Part shown: positions 6,401 to 11,546 of the stretch, one piece after another
Numbering within the stretch: the first letter of the stretch is position 1
How the letters are laid out: each line of letters opens with the position of its first letter
Origin: Lysobacterales bacterium
Lineage (GTDB): Bacteria; Pseudomonadota; Gammaproteobacteria; Xanthomonadales; Marinicellaceae
DNA: 11,546 bases
NCBI GenBank assembly: GCA_026990095.1
Contig: JALSIL010000482.1
Coordinates: 1-11,546, forward strand
Reading direction: 5' to 3'
Notes under the pieces: generated by a model
Database searches by the model: none
What the model was told of the DNA's origin: nothing
What the model saw: the letters and a program-made list of their open reading frames with translations, nothing else
Position numbers and translations under genes: made by a program

Positions 6401-8381
6401 CCACAAAGCCATGGGAATTACTGCAAAAGGTGCATGGGAGTCTGTTAAACGCCACTTTAGAGAACTTGGGATTGATTGCCAAAGTGAAGATTTTAGTGTG
6501 ATTGGTATTGGCGACATGATGGGAGATGTATTTGGTAACGGTATGTTGTTATCTAAGCACATTTGCCTCAAAGCCGCTTTTAATCACATGCATATTTTCC
6601 TTGACCCAAACCCGGACTCTGCCAAAACATGGAAAGAACGTCAGCGTTTATTTAATTTACCACGTTCTAGTTGGGAAGATTACAACAAAAAGCTAATCTC
6701 TAAAGGGGGTGGAATATTCTCACGTTTTGATAAGTCCATCCCATTATCTCCTGAGGTCAAAAAAGCATTTGGCATCAGTGTCGATGAAATGTCTCCACAG
6801 CACTTGATTCGAACCTTGTTAAAATCAAAAGTTGATTTATTATGGAACGGGGGTATAGGAACTTATGTAAAAGCGGCCTCAGAAACGCACGAACAAGTTG
6901 GTGACAGTGCTAACAATTCATTAAGAGTTAACGGCAAAGAACTGCGTTGCAGCGTAATAGGCGAGGGGGGTAACCTAGGTTGTACCCAACTTGGGCGTAT
7001 AGAATACGCTCAACGAGGTGGGAAAATTAATACAGACTTTATTGATAACTCTGCAGGTGTTGATTGTTCAGATCACGAAGTTAATATCAAAATATTAGTT
7101 CAGCAAATGATGGAAGCAGGCAAATACAATGCTAAAACACGGGTTAAATTATTAGAATCCATGACTGATAATGTGAGTCAACTTGTTTTGAGAAACAACT
7201 ATTCGCAAACCCAAACACTTAGCATGATGGAATACCATTCCAGGCAAAGACTTGGTGCGAAAGCACATTTGATAAAAGTATTAGAAAAACGTGGTTTATT
7301 GGATAGAGAAATTGAATTTTTACCCAGTAATCAAGAACTTAAGAAAAGACAGGCAGAAGGAAAAGGTTTATCACGCCCTGAGTTGTGTGTGCTGCTAAGC
7401 TATTCTAAGCTTGCTTTGTTTGAAGATTTACTCAAATCAGATGCATTAGAGGACGAATATTTTATTTCAACTTTACGTGAATACTTTCCAGCTAAATTAC
7501 AAAAAACAGACATTAACTTTTTATTAGGTCACCGTTTGCACCGTGAAATAGTGGGCACTGTTTTGACCAGTCAAATTATTGACCGAATGGGTGCAACTTT
7601 TATGCAGCGTGCCAATGAAGACACAGGAGCCGCGGTTGGTGCCATTGCAAAAGCTTATGTGGTTGCTAGTGAATTATTTGGTACGGAAAAAATCTGGCAA
7701 GAGATTGAATCCTTAGATTTGGTGGTGAAACCCGACCACCAAATAGAAGGAGGATTAATTGTATGGAACCACATGCGACAAGCCGTGCGCTGGCTTTTGA
7801 ACAAATATGGGCATAACTTTGATATTACTGCCGTTATTAAAGAACTCAAAGGCGATGTCAATAAATTTATTACGCATTTGGATAAAGTGTTGCCACAAAA
7901 AGATTTGAAGTCATTGCATAAAACCCAAGACATGTTAGTGGCTTACAAATATCCCAAAGAACTAGCAGAACGTTTATCCGCCATTGCCTTCTCATTTGCG
8001 ACACTGGATGTGGTTGAAATTGCAAAAAGCACCAAAACAACTGTAGCAAAGTCTGCTACAGCATTCTTTGAATTAGGTGAAAAACTTAATCTTTTATGGC
8101 TGCGTGGCATGATAGAAGATTTGGTGGTCATTGGCCCTTGGCACGCTCATGCACGCGGAGTTTTGCGCGATGAGTTATTTGAAAACCACAACGCCTTAAC
8201 ACAATTGCTGTTAAAGAAATACCAGAAAAACACAGTGGAGTCATGGGTTTCTGACAATAAAGACAGCGTTAAACGCGTGCGTTCAATGTTGCAGCAAATG
8301 CGCAGTGAAAAAATCTCTGATTATGCAACAGTCATGGTAGCCGTGCGAAGCATTAATAACTTAGTCTCTGCAAACTCTTAG
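3462..8381 (+). CDS. gdhB: NAD-specific glutamate dehydrogenase, large ~180 kDa class
   Basis: This enzyme deaminates L-glutamate to 2-oxoglutarate and ammonia with NAD+ in the cytosol, usually in the catabolic direction, linking amino-acid use to the TCA cycle. The 1639-residue length matches the bacterial large-GDH class (about 1600). The N-terminal ~700 residues are the regulatory part with ACT-like segments. The catalytic core includes RGGLRWSDR (845-853), K866 in GLMKAQN, and K881 in PVGSKGGF, the expected glutamate-binding/catalytic lysine region. Then come AADKGTATFSD and the NAD-binding glycine loop GIGDMMGDVFGNG (1015-1027). A long helical C-terminal region follows. The ATG at 3462 has a strong AGGGGA ribosome site seven bases upstream-spaced. 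The reading frame is intact throughout. It ends at a bidirectional terminator shared with hpt. In some bacteria the class is allosterically controlled by amino acids; nothing in this sequence decides that. Confidence 0.95.
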   Translation: MFGLSTETHKKHIQSVKRHIKKLDSSTLLPLYLKTTELFFGGMSGQEIKMHSNQHWAHVIIDFVKSIKKMPENASLIRVFNPQLKACGYENNHTVIQVSCKDMPFLVDSVALAFTKLGLEMELMTHPVAHVIRSNAGIIKELDKSSASKESWMHIETHKIIDEGLLQDLQKELVLVIDKVSACVGDWKKMLAMMSEAKSSINEFDNKTTYNKQLKFVEWLLDDNFTFLGYQFYKINSGDKSKSFSAQKQSALGLFKSKKYLKDVDSLVDKQYQVSKQSDLLIITKLNARPRVHREGTLDYIGIVVVDDKGKVLGEHRFVGLFTSAAINTRPWDIPYINEKVKGVIKRFKFEKSSHTGKHIIHIMETLPRDELMQSSSDELFNTIYSILTIAERQKSNVTFRQDKFKRFYAFLVHIPRDKFNTQVRETIQDILATQVNGTHIEFQVRIEETNLTRLYVMVYSEELHELDTDLIEEKISQALRSWQDELEEILIEKHGEEYGYKLSKKYANSFPMAYIEDVSPHVAAYDVENAAKLSDNYGLELSLYRPKDISRNIFRFKIFRCENTIPLSEVLPVLENLGLLVVRERPYKVSLDNDKQFWIQDFDLSLERGKELELDLVKDRFKEAFKEIVNGVVDNDGFNKLLILGGLSSRQIIILRAISKYLKQTNLPFSQDYIEKALIAQSHISRWLIELFRVRFAIFLEDLSTREHKQYLQQFKGKFDTQLEHLGLSLTEHQQNALDEYFGAAKFNRKRQEKKALKVISALLDSVSSQDEDTIIRAYGEVILAMLRTNFYQKNDEGGFKEYVSFKLKSSQVPQMPKPVPFREIFVYSPRFEAIHLRMGEVARGGLRWSDRYQDFRTEVLGLMKAQNVKNSIIVPVGSKGGFVCKQLPTNGDRDAFMKEGIACYQNFIRSMLDLTDNIVAGKIVHPQNVIRYDKDDPYLVVAADKGTATFSDIANGISADYGHWLGDAFASGGSVGYDHKAMGITAKGAWESVKRHFRELGIDCQSEDFSVIGIGDMMGDVFGNGMLLSKHICLKAAFNHMHIFLDPNPDSAKTWKERQRLFNLPRSSWEDYNKKLISKGGGIFSRFDKSIPLSPEVKKAFGISVDEMSPQHLIRTLLKSKVDLLWNGGIGTYVKAASETHEQVGDSANNSLRVNGKELRCSVIGEGGNLGCTQLGRIEYAQRGGKINTDFIDNSAGVDCSDHEVNIKILVQQMMEAGKYNAKTRVKLLESMTDNVSQLVLRNNYSQTQTLSMMEYHSRQRLGAKAHLIKVLEKRGLLDREIEFLPSNQELKKRQAEGKGLSRPELCVLLSYSKLALFEDLLKSDALEDEYFISTLREYFPAKLQKTDINFLLGHRLHREIVGTVLTSQIIDRMGATFMQRANEDTGAAVGAIAKAYVVASELFGTEKIWQEIESLDLVVKPDHQIEGGLIVWNHMRQAVRWLLNKYGHNFDITAVIKELKGDVNKFITHLDKVLPQKDLKSLHKTQDMLVAYKYPKELAERLSAIAFSFATLDVVEIAKSTKTTVAKSATAFFELGEKLNLLWLRGMIEDLVVIGPWHAHARGVLRDELFENHNALTQLLLKKYQKNTVESWVSDNKDSVKRVRSMLQQMRSEKISDYATVMVAVRSINNLVSANS

Positions 8382-8400
8382 TTCCAAAATAAAGTGTTAC

Positions 8401-8435
8401 AAAAAAAACCAGAGTCAAAAGGCTCTGGTTTTTTT
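8401..8435. terminator. Bidirectional intrinsic terminator between gdhB and hpt
   Basis: ACCAGAG (8408-8414) pairs with CTCTGGT (8423-8429), extended by T-G and C-G pairs around an AAAA loop (8417-8420). Eight A's precede the stem and seven T's follow it. The structure works on both strands, ending gdhB on plus and hpt on minus, whose stop is 20 bases away. Confidence 0.9.
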
Positions 8436-8454
8436 ATGGATGAAATGAAGAGCT

Positions 8455-8994
8455 TTATAAATTAAGGTAATAAATATCGTTAAGGTGACGTAACTTTTCT
8501 TGGTAATCCATGCCATATCCGAAGATGTATAAATCCTCAACTTCAATAGCAAAATAATCAGGTCGGTAATCGGCATAACCTCGCTCATGAATCTTGCTGA
8601 CTAAAACAGCTGATTTAACCGATTTAGCCCCTTGTTCTTTGCACCATTCATCAACAGCCATCAATGTATAGCCTTCATCAAAAATATCATCGACAATAAT
8701 CACATGCTTGCCTTTGAGATTGGTTTCGCATTGGTGTTTCCAAATAAGTTGACCACCAGTTGTTTCCGTACCATAACGGCTGACTTGTACATAATCCATT
8801 TCCATATCCAAATCTAATTGTTTAGACAAATCGCTGGCAAAAATCATGCCGCCATTCATAATGGTTAAATAAACCACTTCTTTACCGTCATAGTGATTAT
8901 TCAACTTATCAGCAAGAGTCTTAATTTCTGCTTGAATTTTATCGTGGTTAAAAAGCAAGGTGCAGTTATCTGGCAAGATTTTATTTTGATTCAT
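8455..8994 (-). CDS. hpt: Hypoxanthine(-guanine) phosphoribosyltransferase
   Basis: This purine-salvage enzyme transfers phosphoribose from PRPP to hypoxanthine or guanine, giving IMP or GMP, in the cytosol. The 179-residue length is usual for bacterial Hpt. The PRPP-binding motif is VIIVDDIFDEGYT at 98-110, with acidic pair D102-D103 and the likely catalytic base D106. The IMNGGMIF segment (45-52) is the pyrophosphate loop, and SRYGT (72-76) is in the flexible catalytic loop. The base-binding end, FGYGMDY (158-164), includes D163. Where human HPRT has K165 before PDF, this protein has R144 before PDY. The ATG at 8994 is the only in-frame start near the conserved N-terminus. A GGAGG lies about 21 bases upstream, too far for an ordinary ribosome site, and none is closer. 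Xanthine or guanine preference cannot be read from the sequence. Confidence 0.93.
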   Translation of the reverse strand: MNQNKILPDNCTLLFNHDKIQAEIKTLADKLNNHYDGKEVVYLTIMNGGMIFASDLSKQLDLDMEMDYVQVSRYGTETTGGQLIWKHQCETNLKGKHVIIVDDIFDEGYTLMAVDEWCKEQGAKSVKSAVLVSKIHERGYADYRPDYFAIEVEDLYIFGYGMDYQEKLRHLNDIYYLNL

Positions 8995-9217
8995 AAAGTT
9001 ATTGTTAACGTAAAACCTCCATTCTAACGTATTTAAATCCTAAGAAAAACACTAAAATAATAAATTTAAAAATCAGTTGAATAAAAAGCTAGAACTCTCA
9101 TAAAATATGCCAGACACACCCAAAAATTAAGAGCACTCTCCTCCGACTCTATCAATAAAAACTACACTGGTAAGTGGGATTTATCCCATTCAACTCAAAC
9201 CCCAAAAAAACATTGCA
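8995..9217. other. Intergenic region between hpt and the cas operon promoter
   Basis: No gene, CRISPR repeat or RNA gene is seen. It must hold the hpt promoter (minus strand), but no -35/-10 pair there is convincing. The only clear structure is the palindrome at 9175-9188. The right part is strikingly poor in G on the plus strand. Confidence 0.5.
9175..9188. promoter_or_regulatory. Palindrome TGGGAT-TT-ATCCCA upstream of the cas promoter
   Basis: The perfect 6-base arms with a 2-base centre lie about 30 bases before the predicted -35 of the cas operon. The position suits an activator or repressor site, but a 12-base palindrome can occur by chance. Confidence 0.25.
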
Positions 9218-9246
9218 TTTACAGGTAATCAATTAAATGCTAAAAT
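9218..9246 (+). promoter_or_regulatory. Predicted sigma-70 promoter of the type I-F cas operon
   Basis: TTTACA (9218-9223) and TAAAAT (9241-9246) each match consensus at five of six bases and are separated by the ideal 17 bases. Transcription would start near 9253, giving a ~66-base leader before cas1. Confidence 0.6.
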
Positions 9247-9252
9247 AATTAG

Positions 9253-9277
9253 GTCATTCTCAAGTTTTGAGAATGAC
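9253..9277. promoter_or_regulatory. Perfect 11-bp-arm palindrome at the cas operon transcription start
   Basis: GTCATTCTCAA (9253-9263) and TTGAGAATGAC (9267-9277) are exact inverted copies around GTT. The site starts at the predicted +1, a classic repressor position; in RNA it would form a hairpin at the 5' end of the leader. It has no T tract, so it is not a terminator. Confidence 0.55.
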
Positions 9278-9318
9278 TACAACTAAACTAACCCACAACC
9301 CAATAAAAACAGAACAAA

Positions 9319-10266
9319 ATGGAAGCGTTAACCGACCTAAAACACATATTACACAGCAAAAGAGCCAATATTTATTACCTCGAAAAATGCCGACTCCTGC
9401 AAAAAGGTGGGCGAGTCGTCTACCTGACCGAAGAAAAAAAGAACAAACAATACTGGAACATCCCGATAGCCAATACCACCGTTATTTTACTTGGTACCGG
9501 CACATCCATCACCCAAGGAGCGGTAAGAATGCTCTGTTCAGCAGGCGTATTATTCGGTTTCTCAGGCGGTGGCGGTACACCATTACTCGCAAGCAACGAA
9601 ATCGAATGGCTAACACCACAAAGTGAATACCGACCCACTGAATATGTCCAAAGCTGGATGAAGTTTTGGTTTGATGCAAACAAACGCTTAAAAGTTGCCA
9701 AATATTTTCAAAAACAAAGAATAAACTATCTGCAAACCACTTGGAAAAAAGACCAAGACCTCAAACTAGAAGGCTTTGACATAAAAGACGATGGATTAAA
9801 TCAAGCCTTAAACAAATTCACCGACAAAATAGACCAATGCCAAGACACCACAAATTTATTACTTGCCGAAGCCCAATTAACCAAATATTTATACAAATAC
9901 GCAGCCACCCAAAGCAAACACAAAACCTTTAAACGCCAACACGACAGCACAGAAGCCGCCAATGCCTTTCTCAATCACGGCAACTACCTTGCTTACGGAC
10001 TAGCAGCCACAACTTTATGGGTGCTTGGTATCCCACACGGCTTTGCCGTTATGCACGGCAAAACTCGCCGCGGAGCCTTAGTCTTTGACATTGCAGACCT
10101 CATCAAAGACACATTAATATTACCATGGGCATTTATCTGTGCCAAAGAAGGAGCAAGCGAAAAAGAATTCCGTGCCCAATGCCTAGAGAATTTTACCAAC
10201 CACAAAGCACTAGACTTTATGTTTGCTACAATAAAGGAAGTTTGTAAAAAAGGAGAACAACAATGA
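9319..10266 (+). CDS. cas1: Type I-F CRISPR-associated endonuclease/integrase Cas1
   Basis: Cas1 is the DNA integrase that, with Cas2, inserts new spacers into the CRISPR array. The 315-residue protein follows the type I-F pattern: LKHILHSKRANIYYLEKCR at the start, NIPIANTTVILLGTGTSITQ (47-66), and FSGGGGTPL (81-89). The likely active-site residues are E184 in LLAEAQLTKYLYK, H246 in VMHGKTRRG, and D257 and D260 in FDIADLIKD; the 11- and 3-residue spacings from H to the two D's match P. aeruginosa Cas1. The ATG at 9319 aligns with known I-F starts although its ribosome site is poor. It is first in the operon; the next gene begins inside its stop codon (ATGA). The plus strand of this gene is unusually C-rich and G-poor compared with cas2-3. 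The protein appears intact and functional. Confidence 0.95.
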   Translation: MEALTDLKHILHSKRANIYYLEKCRLLQKGGRVVYLTEEKKNKQYWNIPIANTTVILLGTGTSITQGAVRMLCSAGVLFGFSGGGGTPLLASNEIEWLTPQSEYRPTEYVQSWMKFWFDANKRLKVAKYFQKQRINYLQTTWKKDQDLKLEGFDIKDDGLNQALNKFTDKIDQCQDTTNLLLAEAQLTKYLYKYAATQSKHKTFKRQHDSTEAANAFLNHGNYLAYGLAATTLWVLGIPHGFAVMHGKTRRGALVFDIADLIKDTLILPWAFICAKEGASEKEFRAQCLENFTNHKALDFMFATIKEVCKKGEQQ

Positions 10267-11144
10267 CAAGCAAAAACAACTTAACTAAAATCGAAAATCA
10301 TAATATTCAATTAAAGATATTAACCATCAGAAATCAACAAGTCATGCTAGACCGAGATTTAGCAGATTTATACGATGTGCAAAATAAACGCCTGAATGAA
10401 CAAGTCAAACGTAATATTGACAGATTTCCACAAAAATTCAGGTTTCAGTTAAGCCAACAAGAAAAACAAGAACTGGTCGCAAATTGCGACCACTTGGCAT
10501 CACTCAAACATTCACCAACTAGACCTTATGTATTTACCGAGCAAGGTATCTCTATGTTATCAGCAGTATTGCGTAGCCCAACCGCCATAAAGGTGAGTAT
10601 TCAGATAATGGATGCCTTTGTAAACATGAGAAAATTCATAACAAATAATGCCGCCATTTTTCAAAGGCTAGAACATTTAGAAATCAAACAACTAAACACC
10701 GATACAAAATTGGATAAAGTTCTGCAAGCTCTAGAAACAAATGAAATTAAGCCCAAACAAGGCATATTTTACGATGGACAGATATTTGATGCTTATTTAT
10801 TTGTCACTGACCTTATAAAAACAGCCAAACACAATATTGTGCTGATTGATAATTATATTGATGAAAGTGTATTGGAATTATTGAGCAAAAGAAACAATAA
10901 AGTGCAAGCAACCCTCTACAGCAAAAACCTAAACAAATCATTTCAACAAGATTTAACCAAACACAACCAACAGTACAGCTCAATAAGGGTAAAGAAATTT
11001 AGCAAAGCACACGATAGATTTTTGATAATAGATGATACAAGCGTTTATCACTTTGGTGCATCAATCAAAGATTTAGGCAAAAAGTGGTTCGCTTTTTCCA
11101 AGATGGAACTACAAGCAAGTCAGATAATAAAGAGGTTAAAGTAA
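10263..11144 (+). CDS. ORF6N-domain protein with PLD-like C-terminus, inserted between cas1 and cas2-3
   Basis: The 293-residue protein has two parts. Residues ~17-125 are an ORF6N domain, a predicted DNA-binding module best known from phage antirepressor-like proteins (QQVMLDRDLADLYDV, RLNEQVKRNIDRFP, PYVFTEQGISMLSAVL). Residues ~130-160 look helical or coiled-coil. Residues ~170-293 resemble a phospholipase-D-like domain, with H250-x-R252-x4-D257 in AHDRFLIIDD and GAS at 265-267. The normal HxK lysine is Arg and only one motif copy is present, so it may bind rather than cut DNA, or act as a dimer. This two-domain build occurs elsewhere in bacteria as an uncharacterised protein. Its start overlaps the cas1 stop (ATGA) with a good AGGAG site seven bases before, and it ends two bases before cas2-3, so it is translated as part of the operon. 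A role in cas regulation or spacer acquisition is inference. Confidence 0.88.
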   Translation: MTSKNNLTKIENHNIQLKILTIRNQQVMLDRDLADLYDVQNKRLNEQVKRNIDRFPQKFRFQLSQQEKQELVANCDHLASLKHSPTRPYVFTEQGISMLSAVLRSPTAIKVSIQIMDAFVNMRKFITNNAAIFQRLEHLEIKQLNTDTKLDKVLQALETNEIKPKQGIFYDGQIFDAYLFVTDLIKTAKHNIVLIDNYIDESVLELLSKRNNKVQATLYSKNLNKSFQQDLTKHNQQYSSIRVKKFSKAHDRFLIIDDTSVYHFGASIKDLGKKWFAFSKMELQASQIIKRLK

Positions 11145-11146
11145 TA

Positions 11147-11546
11147 ATGATAGTAACCTTCACCTCCCAATGCGAAAAAAAGTCACTGAACAAAACCAGA
11201 CGTGTGCTTGATGCTTTTGCCAATCGCATTGGTAAACGAACGTGGCAAACGCCAATTACAGAAGAAGGCTTGCAAGCAGTTAAGAAGTTATTACAGAAAA
11301 CTGCTACAAAAAACACCGCCGTGGCTTGCCATAAAATCAAAACTCGTAAATTGACAAAGCTGGAATGGATTGTTGGTAATCGGGATAAGTTTAATAGCCA
11401 GGGGCATGTGCCGGTTAATTTTACTAATCAAGAGAATGTTATAAAGATGGATAAAAATAAATGGCAAACAAAAACCATTATTTATTATGCAACCGCAATT
11501 GCTGCCTTATTTCATGATTTTGGTAAAGCAAGTTATCTATTTCAGG
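11147..11546 (+). CDS. cas2-3: Type I-F Cas2-3 fusion nuclease-helicase, N-terminal part (cut by window edge)
   Basis: In type I-F systems Cas2 is fused to Cas3. The protein joins Cas1 in spacer integration and, recruited by the Csy complex, unwinds and degrades target DNA. The 133 residues visible begin with a Cas2-like domain (MIVTFTSQCEKKSLNKTRRV, RTWQTPITEEGLQ, NTAVACHKI, LEWIVGN) that matches the I-F family closely. The HD nuclease domain starts near residue 110, with its first metal-binding motif HDFGKAS (H123-D124). The helicase part lies beyond the right edge. The ATG at 11147 is two bases after the upstream stop, with AGAGG 11 bases ahead inside the preceding gene, so coupled translation is likely. 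Its base composition is more even than that of cas1. The I-F assignment is confident. Confidence 0.93.
   Translation, partial: MIVTFTSQCEKKSLNKTRRVLDAFANRIGKRTWQTPITEEGLQAVKKLLQKTATKNTAVACHKIKTRKLTKLEWIVGNRDKFNSQGHVPVNFTNQENVIKMDKNKWQTKTIIYYATAIAALFHDFGKASYLFQ

Noticed and set aside
8995..9318. CRISPR array or leader upstream of cas1
   Set aside because: No direct repeats of 28-base size and nothing like the I-F repeat is present; in I-F loci the array usually follows cas6f, beyond the right edge.
9267..9626. 119-residue open frame on plus overlapping the start of cas1
   Set aside because: It is a different frame of cas1 with a low-complexity, basic product; cas1 in the overlapping frame is unmistakable.

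Overview
The window is AT-rich bacterial DNA that looks like a low-GC Gammaproteobacterium. The evidence is the giant ~180 kDa-class NAD-dependent glutamate dehydrogenase, an E. coli-like threonine dehydrogenase, an M74 (MepA-type) murein endopeptidase and a type I-F (Csy/Ypest) CRISPR-Cas adaptation module. The species cannot be fixed from this window alone. The gene content and composition would suit, for example, a sulphur-oxidising or host-associated marine lineage, but that is inference.

Layout: (1) Bases 1-547 hold the decayed end of an IS3-family insertion sequence on the minus strand. Its orfA has a frameshift, its orfB has a nonsense codon, and a T TTT TTA slippery heptamer is preserved. 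(2) Bases 702-1435 are a small accessory block. A HEPN-family putative RNase gene is bounded by a 10-bp inverted pair (GTTAGAATTT / AAATTCTAAC) that resembles the ends of an integron gene cassette. A ~160-bp MITE-like element with 26-bp terminal inverted repeats sits in its short leader. (3) Bases 1544-8994 are core metabolism: tdh (minus), a MepA-like endopeptidase (plus), the 1639-residue glutamate dehydrogenase (plus) and hypoxanthine phosphoribosyltransferase (minus). Tdh and the endopeptidase are divergent and share a 15-bp repeated box next to two extended -10 promoters. The dehydrogenase and hpt converge on a strong bidirectional terminator. (4) Bases 9218 to the right edge begin a type I-F cas operon: promoter, a perfect 11-bp-arm palindrome at the predicted transcription start, cas1, an ORF6N-PLD-like gene, then cas2-3, which is cut by the window edge.

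The most interesting signal is the ORF6N-PLD gene. Type I-F loci normally have cas1 directly followed by cas2-3, the two subunits of the spacer-integration complex. Here an extra predicted DNA-binding protein with a phospholipase-D-like C-terminal domain is fitted exactly between them. It overlaps cas1 by 4 bases (ATGA) and stops 2 bases before the cas2-3 ATG, so all three genes are probably translated as one coupled unit. It could be a regulator of the operon, with the palindrome as a possible target, or an accessory factor in adaptation. Both roles are inference. No CRISPR repeats are visible here; the interference genes and array are expected beyond the right edge.
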